Positions 53,744 to 62,890 of a stretch of 64,000 nt of DNA are shown here, in pieces (position 1 is the stretch's first letter; the number at the start of each line of letters is the position of its first letter). A program made the position numbers and the translations under genes. The notes beneath the pieces were generated by a model, which saw nothing but the letters and a program-made list of their open reading frames with translations, did not search any database and was not told the DNA's origin. The DNA comes from Limnohabitans sp. 2KL-17. Lineage in GTDB: Bacteria > Pseudomonadota > Gammaproteobacteria > Burkholderiales > Burkholderiaceae_C. The DNA lies in NCBI RefSeq assembly GCF_003063415.1, contig NZ_NESK01000006.1:62001-126000 (forward strand). Direction: 5' to 3'.

Positions 53744-55639
53744 ATGAACTCACCCGCGATGCAGGGCCTTAACCTGAACACGCCTGCTTACGTCAAAAAC
53801 GCCAAGCTGATCGCCTGGGTCGCCGAAATGGCCGCCCTGTGCAAACCCGCCGACATTTATTGGTGTGATGGCTCCCAAGCTGAATACGACCGCTTGTGCG
53901 CCGAATTGGTGACCGCAGGCACCTTCAAAAAACTGAACCCCGCCAAACGCGCCAACTCGTTCCTGGCCTGCTCTGACCCGTCCGACGTGGCCCGCGTGGA
54001 AGACCGCACCTACATCTGCTCGGCCAAAAAGGAAGATGCCGGCCCCACCAACAACTGGATGGAACCCGCGCAAATGCGCGCCACATTGAACCCGCTGTTT
54101 GACGGCTGCATGGCTGGGCGCACGATGTATGTGGTGCCTTTTTCGATGGGTCCGCTGGGTTCGCACATCAGCCACATCGGCATCGAGCTGTCCGACAGCG
54201 CCTACGTGGTCGTCAACCAGAAGATCATGACCCGCATGGGCCAGGCCGTGTACGACGTGTTGGGCACACACGGTGACTTTGTCCCCTGCATGCACACCGT
54301 GGGCGCACCTTTGGCTGCTGGCCAAAAAGACAACACCTCCTGGCCTTGCAATCCCACGACCAAGTACATCGTGCACTTTCCTGAAACCCGCGAGATCTGG
54401 TCTTACGGTTCGGGCTATGGCGGCAACGCGCTGCTGGGCAAAAAGTGTTTTGCGCTGCGGATCGCATCCACCATGGGCCGTGCAGCTGCCAACGGCCCCT
54501 CCGGTGGCCAAGGCTGGCTGGCCGAGCACATGCTGATCCTGGGCGTGACCAACCCCCAAGGCAAGAAGTACCACGTGGCCGCCGCTTTCCCCAGTGCCTG
54601 CGGCAAGACCAACTTCTCGATGCTGGTGCCCCCCAAAGCTTTTGAAGGCTGGAAAGTCACCACCATCGGTGACGACATCGCCTGGATCAAGCCGCACGAC
54701 GACGGCAAGATGTACGCCATCAACCCCGAAGCCGGTTACTTTGGCGTGGCCCCTGGCACCAACATGAAAACCAACCCCAACTGCATGCTGAGCCTGCACA
54801 AGGACGTGATCTTCACCAACGTGGCCCTGACCGACGACGGCGACGTGTGGTGGGAAGGCATGGAAAAGGACACCGGCAAGTTGCCCGACCATTTGATCGA
54901 CTGGCAAGGCAAGGACTGGACACCCCAGATTGCCAAGGAAACCGGCGCCAAGGCCGCCCACCCCAACGCACGCTTTACGGTGGCTGCAACCAACAACCCC
55001 GCCCTTGACCCCGCATGGGACGACGCTGCAGGCGTGCCGATCGACGCCTTCATGTTCGGTGGCCGCCGCTCGACCACCGTGCCCCTGGTGACCGAGGCGC
55101 GCAACTGGACCGAGGGCGTGTACATGGCTGCAACCATGGGCTCTGAGACCACCGCCGCCGCCTCTGGCGCACAAGGTGTGGTGCGCCGCGACCCTTTTGC
55201 CATGCTGCCGTTTTGCGGCTACAACATGAGCGACTACTTCCAGCACTGGCTCGACACTGGCGCCAAGGCTCAGGCCGCAGGCCACAAGCTGCCCGCCATG
55301 TACTGCGTGAACTGGTTCCGCAAGGGTGCAGACGGCTCTTTTGTCTGGCCTGGTTACGGCGACAACATGCGCGTGCTCAAGTGGATGATCGACCGCCTTG
55401 AGGGCACGGCCGCAGGCGTTGACACCCTCTTCGGCGTGGCGCCGACATACGCCGAAATCACTTGGACGGGCCTGGACTTCAGCGCCGAGCAGTTCAAGTC
55501 TGTCACCAGCATCGACCAAGCCGCATGGCAAGCCGAGTTCAAGCTGCACGACGAACACTTCAGCCAGCTGGCGTACCACTTGCCCAAGGCGCTGCTGGAC
55601 ACCAAGGCGGCGCTGCAAGCGCGTTTGGCGGCTCAGTAA
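53744..55639 (+). CDS. pckG: Phosphoenolpyruvate carboxykinase (GTP)
   Basis: PckG converts oxaloacetate and GTP to phosphoenolpyruvate in gluconeogenesis. The 631-residue length is that of the GTP-dependent family. The kinase P-loop is in [16 protein letters not shown] with the reactive cysteine. [13 protein letters not shown] supplies metal ligands and [15 protein letters not shown] lies nearby. Its ATG at 53744 is preceded by GGAGCC. It is transcribed alone and ends at a strong terminator. A 200-bp upstream region separates it from the divergent modA. Confidence 0.95.
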   Translation: MNSPAMQGLNLNTPAYVKNAKLIAWVAEMAALCKPADIYWCDGSQAEYDRLCAELVTAGTFKKLNPAKRANSFLACSDPSDVARVEDRTYICSAKKEDAGPTNNWMEPAQMRATLNPLFDGCMAGRTMYVVPFSMGPLGSHISHIGIELSDSAYVVVNQKIMTRMGQAVYDVLGTHGDFVPCMHTVGAPLAAGQKDNTSWPCNPTTKYIVHFPETREIWSYGSGYGGNALLGKKCFALRIASTMGRAAANGPSGGQGWLAEHMLILGVTNPQGKKYHVAAAFPSACGKTNFSMLVPPKAFEGWKVTTIGDDIAWIKPHDDGKMYAINPEAGYFGVAPGTNMKTNPNCMLSLHKDVIFTNVALTDDGDVWWEGMEKDTGKLPDHLIDWQGKDWTPQIAKETGAKAAHPNARFTVAATNNPALDPAWDDAAGVPIDAFMFGGRRSTTVPLVTEARNWTEGVYMAATMGSETTAAASGAQGVVRRDPFAMLPFCGYNMSDYFQHWLDTGAKAQAAGHKLPAMYCVNWFRKGADGSFVWPGYGDNMRVLKWMIDRLEGTAAGVDTLFGVAPTYAEITWTGLDFSAEQFKSVTSIDQAAWQAEFKLHDEHFSQLAYHLPKALLDTKAALQARLAAQ

Positions 55640-55674
55640 TCTGGTTGGGCACCCTCAGGGTGCAAAAGCTTCAA

Positions 55675-55707
55675 GCCGCCCCGGTCACACACCGGGGCGG
55701 CTTTTTT
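55675..55707 (+). terminator. Intrinsic terminator of pckG
   Basis: GCCGCCCCGGT-CACAC-ACCGGGGCGGC is a perfect 11-bp stem followed by six T residues, 35 bp after the pckG stop. Confidence 0.95.
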
Positions 55708-55730
55708 GATGGGGCGCAGGTCCCGTCAAA

Positions 55731-57659
55731 TCACTGCTTGAAATAAAACTCGCCAATGGCTTGGTCGTAAAGCGCCGGCGTTTGCTCATGACCCACTGAA
55801 CGGGCCAGGCGAACCACCTCCGTGCGAACGTTGCGCAAAACACGGTCTACAGACAGGCCTGGCTTGGTCATTTCCTTGATAAAAATTCGGGTGAACAAGC
55901 CGTTTTTGTCTTTGTCGTTGTCTCCCAAGCGGTCCAGTGCTTGCTGGCCTGAGCCCGCCGAAAACATGATCATCTGGCCCGTGGCCGCCGATGTGGGCGC
56001 CAGGCCACGGCCACCAATGGCGCGCCCTTTGCTCTTGAAGGGGTTGTCGCGGCAAGCGTCGATCACGGCCAGTGCAAACTTGGTCTTTTTTTCTTCCAGG
56101 TCATCGAGCACTTTTTGCAGCAAGATGGCGTCGTCTTTGACCTGGTCCTCTTGGTCACCTTGCACGTCAATGGGCAAAAGATAGTTGGCGTTGCCCAGCT
56201 GCACGCCGTGTCCTGCATAAAAGAACAGCACCTCGTCTCCGCCAGTCAAGTTCTGGCGGAAGTCCCGCACCGCCTGCTTGAACTTCTTTTCGTTCAGGTT
56301 CAGGTGTTTGAAAACCTTGTAACCCACCGCCTCCAAGGACTTGGCCATGGCATCGGCATCGGCCCCGGCGTTGTTGAGCTTGGGCACATGGGTGTAAAGG
56401 TCGTTGCCAATCACCAAGGCCTTGCGGTTGGCATAGGTCACCGGCTCCTTGGGCTCAGGCGGTGGTATGGCGGCTACAGCAGCAGCTTCTTTGGCTTTGG
56501 CAGTTGCGGTGGCCAAAGCGTTTTCCTGTTGCAGTTTGGCCAGCATCTGGCTCATGACCTCCAGTTGCTGGGCCATTTTGCGTTTGTCTTCGTCCATGGC
56601 CCGGCGTTCCTGCTCCATCCTGAGCTGTGCCGAATTGTCGGCCACCACCACGGGCGCAGGCTTGGCTGCTGCGGGCTCAATTCTGGCCGCAGCCACAACA
56701 GGTGCTGGCGCCGGCGCGGCGGCAGGCACAGGGGAAGGAGACGCCTGAGCGGGTTTAGCTGCCGCAGGTTCCACCTTGGACGCAGCCGCGACCACGACAG
56801 GCGCTGTTGAAGCGAGTGCTGGTGCTGGTGTCGCTGTAGCAACCAGCCTGGCGGGTCCGGCCGCCTCGGCCACGGTGCTGACCGGGTAAGCCAGGGCCAT
56901 GATGGGTTGGGGCTTCTTGTTGAAATAGCTTTGTTGCATGGACTCGATATAAATCGAGGCCCAACCCGACAGGATTTCGTGCTCGGGCAAAACTTGCCCC
57001 GCTCTGAAATCGTCCCTGAATTTACCGGCCGTCATGCCTTTCGGTGGCAGCACAAACGCATCCATGCGAAGGCTTTTACCGTTGAACTGCTGAACCGTGA
57101 ACTCCACCTGGAAAATACTGGCCCTTTTGACCCCCTCAGCGTCCGCAAGGCCTTGCGCCGCATCGGACCACCATTGTTTGTCTCTCGGATTGGCCCATGC
57201 CAGCGCTCTCCAAGTGTCAAAATTACCGATGGCAAACATGCGTGAACATTTGTTCAAAGTTTCACTGATGCGGGTGCCGTGCTCATTGACCATGAACTGG
57301 TTTGCGTTGTTGGACAAACAGCCCGTGTTGCCCCATCGACCCGCCGTCGTGGTCTGACGCACCACCAGGAAAGGCACCTTGGCCTCAGGCTCCTGGTTTT
57401 TAAGGGTGTAGACCTCCCAAGCAGCGCCAGGATAGGTCAGTGTGCTGATCTGCGTCGCTTGCCAAGCGCCTTCCGGCAAAGCCACACTGGTGCCAGACCC
57501 CAAGGGCAAGAAATCCTTGTACACCGCATCCTTGACAGGTTGGGCTTGGACAGGAACAGCCAGGCAAGCCATCAGCCCAAGGCAAGCGGCCAGCATCATC
57601 TTGAACATCAAACCCCGTGTGATGCAGTTGGGTGTAATTGGGCTTGCAGTAGGTGTCAT
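55731..57659 (-). CDS. Secreted protein with C-terminal caspase-like peptidase domain
   Basis: The 642-residue protein starts at the ATG at 57659, which has an AGGA site. A hydrophobic segment (MLAACLGLMACLAVPVQAQP) is the signal peptide. An unrecognised domain of about 200 residues and an Ala/Pro-rich linker follow, then a coiled coil (RMEQERRAMDEDKRKMAQQL). The peptidase domain is C-terminal, with catalytic His484 in FFYAGHGVQ and Cys536 in VIDACRDNPF. Bacterial caspase-like enzymes cleave after basic or acidic residues, often in defence, stress or development. It is divergent from a five-gene operon that contains a second caspase, with 128 bp between the starts. Confidence 0.85.
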   Translation of the reverse strand: MTPTASPITPNCITRGLMFKMMLAACLGLMACLAVPVQAQPVKDAVYKDFLPLGSGTSVALPEGAWQATQISTLTYPGAAWEVYTLKNQEPEAKVPFLVVRQTTTAGRWGNTGCLSNNANQFMVNEHGTRISETLNKCSRMFAIGNFDTWRALAWANPRDKQWWSDAAQGLADAEGVKRASIFQVEFTVQQFNGKSLRMDAFVLPPKGMTAGKFRDDFRAGQVLPEHEILSGWASIYIESMQQSYFNKKPQPIMALAYPVSTVAEAAGPARLVATATPAPALASTAPVVVAAASKVEPAAAKPAQASPSPVPAAAPAPAPVVAAARIEPAAAKPAPVVVADNSAQLRMEQERRAMDEDKRKMAQQLEVMSQMLAKLQQENALATATAKAKEAAAVAAIPPPEPKEPVTYANRKALVIGNDLYTHVPKLNNAGADADAMAKSLEAVGYKVFKHLNLNEKKFKQAVRDFRQNLTGGDEVLFFYAGHGVQLGNANYLLPIDVQGDQEDQVKDDAILLQKVLDDLEEKKTKFALAVIDACRDNPFKSKGRAIGGRGLAPTSAATGQMIMFSAGSGQQALDRLGDNDKDKNGLFTRIFIKEMTKPGLSVDRVLRNVRTEVVRLARSVGHEQTPALYDQAIGEFYFKQ

Positions 57660-57787
57660 GTTGTTATTCCTGAAGTCTCTCCGGGCGCAATGGTCTTTCA
57701 CACGAGACTCAAACCCGCCTCGCTCACGCTTACCAATTGTTACACTGATGGCCCAGCATCACCAAACTCTGGCGGGAACCGTCCACC

Positions 57788-58222
57788 ATGCACTCATTTT
57801 TATCGACCACAGTCATCGCTCTGGCAATGAGCAGCCTGCCATGGTTGGCCAGTGCCCAAACCAAGCTGATCACAGAGGCAGAGGCGCAAACGCCCAACCT
57901 GCAAGTTCCATCCACCCGGGCCATCACGCGGGGACCCGGCATCAGCTTGCTGTCTCCCACCGAAGTGGCGGGCAAAGCTTTTGCATTCAAGCTGGCTTTC
58001 GAGCCCCGCGGCGGCGCAAAAATCGATGCAGGGTCCATCAAGTTTGAATACTTGAAGCAGCCGCTCGTCGACCTGACATCACGGTTCAAACCCGGCTTGA
58101 ACGGCAACCAGCTTGAACTGCCCCAGGTCAGCATCCCCACGGGCACCCACCCGATCCGGGTTTCCGTGCGCGATACCGAGGGCCGTGAAGCCCACACCAT
58201 CATTCACTTGAACGCCAAGTGA
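57788..58222 (+). CDS. Secreted beta-type protein, paralogue of the last operon gene
   Basis: The 144-residue protein has a signal peptide (MHSFLSTTVIALAMSSLPWL, ending near SAQ). The mature part aligns in pattern with the product at 61374-61835: a GPGISLLSPTEV segment, then FKLAFEPRGGAKIDAGSIKF, PTGTHPIRVSVRDTEGREAH and a short final strand. The strand pattern suggests an immunoglobulin-like periplasmic or surface domain. It opens the plus-strand operon and its stop overlaps the next GTG (GTGA). It may bind or present a substrate to the caspase. I do not recognise a named family. Confidence 0.7.
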   Translation: MHSFLSTTVIALAMSSLPWLASAQTKLITEAEAQTPNLQVPSTRAITRGPGISLLSPTEVAGKAFAFKLAFEPRGGAKIDAGSIKFEYLKQPLVDLTSRFKPGLNGNQLELPQVSIPTGTHPIRVSVRDTEGREAHTIIHLNAK

Positions 58223-59049
58223 GCCTCGCCACCTTCAACTGCCCCTACTGCTGGGGCGACGTTCCTGTTCAGGCATCGGTGTGCAGCCACTGCACCCGGG
58301 ATCTGGTCTTGTTCAAACCCCTGGCCCTTCGTTTGCAAACCTTGGCCGAGGAGGTTGAGCAACTCAAGGGGATGGTGCAGCAGCAAGCGCTGACGCTGAA
58401 CCAGCGACAGTCGCAGATCATCGAGGAAGCTGCTCAGTCTTATGCGGAAATGCAGGAGGCGTCACCAGCGCCTGCGGCCGCTTCAGCAACGGCTACAGCC
58501 CTGAAGTCCTGGTTCACACTTTTTGGCACGGTGCTGCTGACCATTGCCTCTATCGGTCTTTGCCACTGGGTTTTGCTTTTTGTCTACGACACACCGCCCT
58601 TGTTTTTGAGGCTGTTGACCATCACACTGCCTGCCTTGACGAGTTATCTGTGTGCTCGCCGCAGTGGTTTGGGATGGTTGGCACAGCTGCTGGCCGCGTT
58701 GTTGGTCTCTGCTTTGTCGGTGGGCCTGATGCTGGCCATCACGGCCCACATTGATGCGGTGCCCCTGTGGCCCAACAACCCCAGAGACTGGCGAGAAGTC
58801 TTTGAATACACGGCAGCCATTGGCCTGTCATTTTTCACAGGTTATTTAACCCACCGACTGATGGTGCGTTGGACACAGCAACAACGCAACAAGATCAGCT
58901 TGCGGGTCTTGCTGTCACGTGATGAAGCCGGGCAATTCAAGATCACGGAAATCTCCAACCAGGTTCAAAGCCTGATCACCGCCACAGCGCCTTTGGTCTC
59001 CGCTGGGGTTGCGCTGTACTCTGGACTCAAGGCTTTCACGAGCCCTTGA
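58219..59049 (+). CDS. Zinc-ribbon membrane protein of the caspase cluster
   Basis: The 276-residue protein begins at a GTG overlapping the previous stop. A zinc ribbon is visible (CPYC at residues 8-11 and CSHC at 22-25), then a coiled coil (LAEEVEQLKGMVQQQALTLN) and an Ala-rich linker. About five membrane segments follow (from TLFGTVLLTIASIGLCHWVL), with a short cytoplasmic-looking C-terminus. The layout suggests a cytoplasmic sensor joined to a membrane part. It is 28 bp before the second caspase gene. No family is recognised. Confidence 0.65.
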   Translation: MSLATFNCPYCWGDVPVQASVCSHCTRDLVLFKPLALRLQTLAEEVEQLKGMVQQQALTLNQRQSQIIEEAAQSYAEMQEASPAPAAASATATALKSWFTLFGTVLLTIASIGLCHWVLLFVYDTPPLFLRLLTITLPALTSYLCARRSGLGWLAQLLAALLVSALSVGLMLAITAHIDAVPLWPNNPRDWREVFEYTAAIGLSFFTGYLTHRLMVRWTQQQRNKISLRVLLSRDEAGQFKITEISNQVQSLITATAPLVSAGVALYSGLKAFTSP

Positions 59050-59077
59050 GCCGATTCACTGGAATGGTTTGGCCCGC

Positions 59078-60889
59078 ATGAAAAAAAATGCCTCCGTTTT
59101 TTTGGCGCTGACACTGCTCATGGCCTGGCCAGCACACGCGCAAACACCCGCTTTGCGATCTGCCCTGGTCATCGGCTTGAGCCAATACGGCCCCAACACC
59201 GGCGCCGCCACGCTCGAGGGTGTGCCGCATGACATGGAGAGCGCCAAACGGATTGCCATGGCAATGGGCATTCCTGGCAACCAGATTCGCATGATGCGGG
59301 ACCAGGACGCCACCAAAGAGAACATCCTCAAGGAAATCAGGCAGCTGGGCGAGCGCACTCAAGAGGGCGGCCGCAGCTTCATCTATTTTTCGGGGCATGG
59401 CACCCGCTATTGGGACCCGACCGCCAAAGGCTGCGTTGAGGGGTTGCTGACACACGATGGCCAGGCGATCACCAACGCCGAGCTGGCACAAGCCACACAA
59501 AAAGTCACCGCCGGCGCAGACAAGGTCATCACCATGATCGATGCCTGCCACTCAGGCGGCGTCTCCTCCAACAAGGCAGGCACACGCTCGATCGGCGGCG
59601 TAGAGTTCAAACCCAAATTCAGCTTCAAGGCCAGCAGCGCTGCCGATGCTTGCAGCCAACCATCGAACCTCAAGACACGCAGTTTGTTGGGCGAAGCCAC
59701 ACGCCTTGGGGCCTTGCAGGAAAACGTGGTTCAAATCACCTCTTCTCGCCCGGACGAGGTCAGCTTTGACGAGCCCGGCAAAGGCGGGCTCGCCACCCAG
59801 GGTGTGCGTGACTGCCTGTTAGGCAAAGCGGTTGATACGGATGGCTCGGGCGCGGTGTCGCTGGCAGAGATCCAGCAATGCGCACAGGCCTTCATTGAAC
59901 AACGGCTCAAAGGCGTCAAAGACCTGACGCCGCACCATGTTTCGGTGTCGGGCAATCGAAACCTGATTCCGGTGGCGCAACAACGCCCAACGTCGACACA
60001 AGTGGCAGTGGCAGCGGTGGCCCCCAGCCCTGTCTTGGTGACGCCAGCTGCAACGGTCACTGCGGCTGCAACCCTACCGGCACCCTTGGCTCCGCCAGCC
60101 CCACCCGCCAAACCACCAGCTGCTGCAAGCGTTGCACAAAACACGGCATTGGCCGCCACAGCGCCCGCCGCGCCCGCCGCACCAACTTCACCGGCTCAAA
60201 CGCCCTCAGCACCGCGGCCACCCGCTGGGGCCACCAAGCCACCCGCTGCCCCGGTGGTGATGGTGGCGCAGCCAGCACCTGCACCTGCACAGCCCATGGC
60301 GCAGGCAGTAGCCACCCCAATACCCGCACCCGTCATCGCCGCCCCACCCACACCAGCGCCAACACCAGCGATTGCCACGCCAGAACCCATGCTGGCCTCA
60401 TTGGCCACATTGACAGACATCGTTCAGCAACGCGATCCGCGCATCGTGCTGGATGTGAAGCTCAGCAAGCCCGTGCTGAAAATTGGCAAAGACGCACTGG
60501 ACTTGAGCATTCAGTCCAGCCACGACGGGTATATTTATCTGGTCTTGTTGGGCAGTGACCGCAAAAGCTTTTATGTGCTTTACCCCAACGGGCTGGACAA
60601 AGACAACCGCATCAAAGCGGGCCAAACCCGCAAACTGCCTCGCCCCGACTGGCAACTTGAGGCCGCTGGGCCACCCGGCATTGACCACCTGTTGGTGATG
60701 GTGGCATCCAGCCCGCGCCAGATTGATCGCTTGGTCATGACCGCGCCCAGTGCGACCAACCCGTTCACTTACGCGCTCAATGAAATTGGCGGTCGCGCCG
60801 CATTGATCAATTTTCTTGTTCACAACAAAGAAGGGGAGGGCTCTGAACGCTTCGGCGCCAAGCTCCTGACCCTGAAAGAGGTTCTATGA
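59078..60889 (+). CDS. Secreted caspase-like protein with C-terminal DUF4384-type domain
   Basis: The 603-residue protein has a signal peptide (VFLALTLLMAWPAHAQ), then at once a caspase domain (SALVIGLSQYGPNTGAATLE) with His107 in YFSGHGTRY and Cys157 in MIDACHSGG. An EF-hand-like loop (DTDGSGAVSLAEI) may bind calcium, a known activator of metacaspases. A long Ala/Pro-rich linker of about 130 residues leads to a DUF4384-like domain (SSHDGYIYLVLLGSDRKSFY), common in exported bacterial effectors. Its stop overlaps the OmpA-domain gene by 4 bp. It differs in layout from the divergent caspase, whose peptidase domain is C-terminal. Confidence 0.87.
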   Translation: MKKNASVFLALTLLMAWPAHAQTPALRSALVIGLSQYGPNTGAATLEGVPHDMESAKRIAMAMGIPGNQIRMMRDQDATKENILKEIRQLGERTQEGGRSFIYFSGHGTRYWDPTAKGCVEGLLTHDGQAITNAELAQATQKVTAGADKVITMIDACHSGGVSSNKAGTRSIGGVEFKPKFSFKASSAADACSQPSNLKTRSLLGEATRLGALQENVVQITSSRPDEVSFDEPGKGGLATQGVRDCLLGKAVDTDGSGAVSLAEIQQCAQAFIEQRLKGVKDLTPHHVSVSGNRNLIPVAQQRPTSTQVAVAAVAPSPVLVTPAATVTAAATLPAPLAPPAPPAKPPAAASVAQNTALAATAPAAPAAPTSPAQTPSAPRPPAGATKPPAAPVVMVAQPAPAPAQPMAQAVATPIPAPVIAAPPTPAPTPAIATPEPMLASLATLTDIVQQRDPRIVLDVKLSKPVLKIGKDALDLSIQSSHDGYIYLVLLGSDRKSFYVLYPNGLDKDNRIKAGQTRKLPRPDWQLEAAGPPGIDHLLVMVASSPRQIDRLVMTAPSATNPFTYALNEIGGRAALINFLVHNKEGEGSERFGAKLLTLKEVL

Positions 60890-61377
60890 AGCGCTTGGCC
60901 CTTTCCCTGGCATTCATCTTGGCGGGTGTATCAGCATCGGCGCAACTGGTGCAACAAGCCTCCAAAGAAGACCTGATCGAAAAGCTCACCCCGCCGGCCC
61001 CGCCCACGACCCGCAGTCTGCGCAACCTGGTGCCCAAGCCGGTCAATGTGGACTTGTCCATCAACTTTGACTTTGACTCGGACCGCCTGCAAGCCAGCAG
61101 CAAACCCCTGCTAGACAACTTGGCACTGGCCATGAACAGCGAGCGCCTGGGCGCCCTGAAGTTCAAAGTCGAAGGTCACACCGATGCCAAAGGCAAGAGC
61201 GATTACAACCAGGCGCTGTCCACGCGCCGGGCTTCTGCTGTCCAAGCTTATTTGGTCGGTCAAAACGTCACTGCAGAGCGCTTGCAATCCGAAGGCAAAG
61301 GCGCCAGTGAGTTGCTCATGCCTGAAAAGCCATTGGCCAGTGAAAACCGGCGTGTGCGGATCAGCCTGGTCCCATGA
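60886..61377 (+). CDS. OmpA-domain periplasmic protein
   Basis: The 163-residue protein has a signal peptide (LALSLAFILAGVSASAQ) and a short linker. The C-terminal OmpA-like peptidoglycan-binding domain follows (NFDFDSDRLQASSKPLLDNL, then VEGHTDAKGKSDYN and LSTRRASAVQAYLV). It would bind diaminopimelate in the cell wall and anchor partner proteins there. There is no beta-barrel part. It overlaps the upstream caspase gene by 4 bp and the downstream gene by 4 bp, which suggests one periplasmic assembly. Confidence 0.88.
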   Translation: MKRLALSLAFILAGVSASAQLVQQASKEDLIEKLTPPAPPTTRSLRNLVPKPVNVDLSINFDFDSDRLQASSKPLLDNLALAMNSERLGALKFKVEGHTDAKGKSDYNQALSTRRASAVQAYLVGQNVTAERLQSEGKGASELLMPEKPLASENRRVRISLVP

Positions 61378-61835
61378 TGGGCCTGCCTTCATGGTTCAAA
61401 GTGCCTTTGTGGGCCATGAGCTTGTGCGTTTTAGCCGCCAATTCTTGGGCGTTTGAGCTGGTCTCAGCGCAAGAGATGAGAGCCTCTTTGGCTGCCGCAG
61501 AACCTCTGATGACAAAAGCCGTCGCTGTACCCGGTGCACCCCAGATCGAGATTGTCCTTCCCCGACTGGACGGACCCGTGGCGTCTCCAACAGCGATTCA
61601 ATTGACGTTTGTGCCTGCGGCTTCCAGCCTGGTCCGACCCGAGACCTTCAAGGTCTTGTATGGGCGCTTGCGCATCGACATCACCCAACGCCTGGTCAAC
61701 GCCGCCAAAATAACGGCCGAGGGGATCAGCGTCAAGGAAGCCAGCCTGCCCAAAGGCACACATCGGCTGTTGCTGAGCATTGAAGACCAGCAAGGCCGTC
61801 AAGGCATGAAGTCTGTTGATTTCGACATCAAGTGA
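61374..61835 (+). CDS. Secreted beta-type protein, paralogue of the first operon gene
   Basis: The 153-residue protein has a hydrophobic leader (VPLWAMSLCVLAANSWAF). Its mature part is related in pattern to the 57788-58222 product: GAPQIEIVLPRLDGPVASP, then IQLTFVPAASSLVRPETFKV and LPKGTHRLLLSIEDQQGRQG. A second ATG at 61377 is an alternative start. It ends the operon. Two copies of one secreted domain at the two ends of a caspase operon suggest structural or substrate roles. The function is unknown. Confidence 0.7.
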   Translation: MMGLPSWFKVPLWAMSLCVLAANSWAFELVSAQEMRASLAAAEPLMTKAVAVPGAPQIEIVLPRLDGPVASPTAIQLTFVPAASSLVRPETFKVLYGRLRIDITQRLVNAAKITAEGISVKEASLPKGTHRLLLSIEDQQGRQGMKSVDFDIK

Positions 61836-61883
61836 TGTCTCCAAGCGCCTCACGTTCATGACACGCCACCAACAGGTTCTGAT

Positions 61884-62798
61884 TTGAAAATTTTTGATTC
61901 GCGTGAACGCCTTGCCCTGTGGCTCCTCTGGATCACACCCGCTCTTTGGTCCGTCAATTACATCGTGGCACGCACCGCGCCCGGGGTGATCGAACCCCAC
62001 ATGCTGGCGCTGGGTCGCTGGGCTTTGGCAGGCTTGATCCTGAGCGTCATCGCACGCAGCGAGCTTTGGCGTGAGCGGCGCAGCACCTGGCGCGCCGCCT
62101 GGCAATACCTCGTGCTGGGCGCATTGGGCATGCTGGTCTGTGGTGCATGGGTCTACAAAGGGGCGCAGACCACCACCGCCATGAACATCTCTCTGATTTA
62201 TGCCGCTTCGCCGGTGTTGATTGCCTTGGGCGCGGTGATTTGGCTGGGCGAGCGGTTTTCGTGGCGACAGGGTCTGGGCGTGTTGTTGGCCCTGTCGGGG
62301 GTTTTTCATGTGGTGGTCAAAGGGCAATGGGGGGCTTTGGCCCAAGTGCAATGGGTCGCAGGCGACGGCTGGATGGTGTTGGCCATCGTCGCTTGGGCGG
62401 GGTTTGCCTTGCTGCAAAAAAAATGGCACGCCCCGCTGGGCGCGACAGCGCGACTGGCGGCCATTTGCATGGGCGGCGTGCTGGTGCTTTTGCCGTTTGC
62501 GCTGTGGGAGTGGCAGCTGGCCTCCACCCCGCCTTGGAGTGCCCAGGCCATTTGGCTGGTGGTGCTCGCAGGCCTGGTGCCTGGCATTGGCGCTTACTGG
62601 GCCTATGGCTTTTGCCAGAAGGTGCTGGGCGCCAGCCGCGTGGCGGCCAGCTTGTATCTGGGGCCTTTGTATGGTGGCTTGGCCGCCTGGGCGGTGCTGG
62701 GCGAATCTTTGGGCTGGCACCATGTCATGGGTGCCGCACTGATCTTGCCGGGCATTTATCTGGCCTCTCGCAAAGCGCCTGAAACGGCTGAGCCCTGA
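61884..62798 (+). CDS. EamA/DMT-family transporter
   Basis: The 304-residue protein appears to start at TTG 61884 and has about ten membrane helices in two related EamA halves. The first half starts WLLWITPALWSVNYIVARTA and contains the GAQTTTAMNISLIYAASPVL loop. The second ends at LYGGLAAWAVLGESLGWHH. Such carriers export amino acids or other small metabolites. It lies 48 bp after the caspase operon and may be read from it, but its type does not suggest a shared function. TTG is chosen because the first helix begins soon after. Confidence 0.83.
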   Translation: MKIFDSRERLALWLLWITPALWSVNYIVARTAPGVIEPHMLALGRWALAGLILSVIARSELWRERRSTWRAAWQYLVLGALGMLVCGAWVYKGAQTTTAMNISLIYAASPVLIALGAVIWLGERFSWRQGLGVLLALSGVFHVVVKGQWGALAQVQWVAGDGWMVLAIVAWAGFALLQKKWHAPLGATARLAAICMGGVLVLLPFALWEWQLASTPPWSAQAIWLVVLAGLVPGIGAYWAYGFCQKVLGASRVAASLYLGPLYGGLAAWAVLGESLGWHHVMGAALILPGIYLASRKAPETAEP

Positions 62799-62829
62799 AA
62801 ACCCTGCCTGAGTCTGCCCAATCCCAGGC

Positions 62830-62853
62830 AAAAGGCCCCCCGAAGGAGGCCTT
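62830..62853 (-). terminator. Terminator of the 157-residue membrane-protein gene
   Basis: On the minus strand AAGGCC and GGCCTT pair across the inner bases, extended by two more G-C pairs, and are followed by TTTT. It lies 37 bp after the gene stop and also faces the end of the convergent EamA gene. Confidence 0.65.
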
Positions 62854-62890
62854 GCACGCAACGAACGCCTCTGGCGCCCCGTCTGCAGGC

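Noticed and set aside
53750..55618. A 622-codon frame opposite pckG
   Set aside because: It mirrors pckG almost end to end with shadow-like composition (Val, Gly, His-rich). The same applies to the long frames opposite recQ (17750-19300) and icd (31253-33139).
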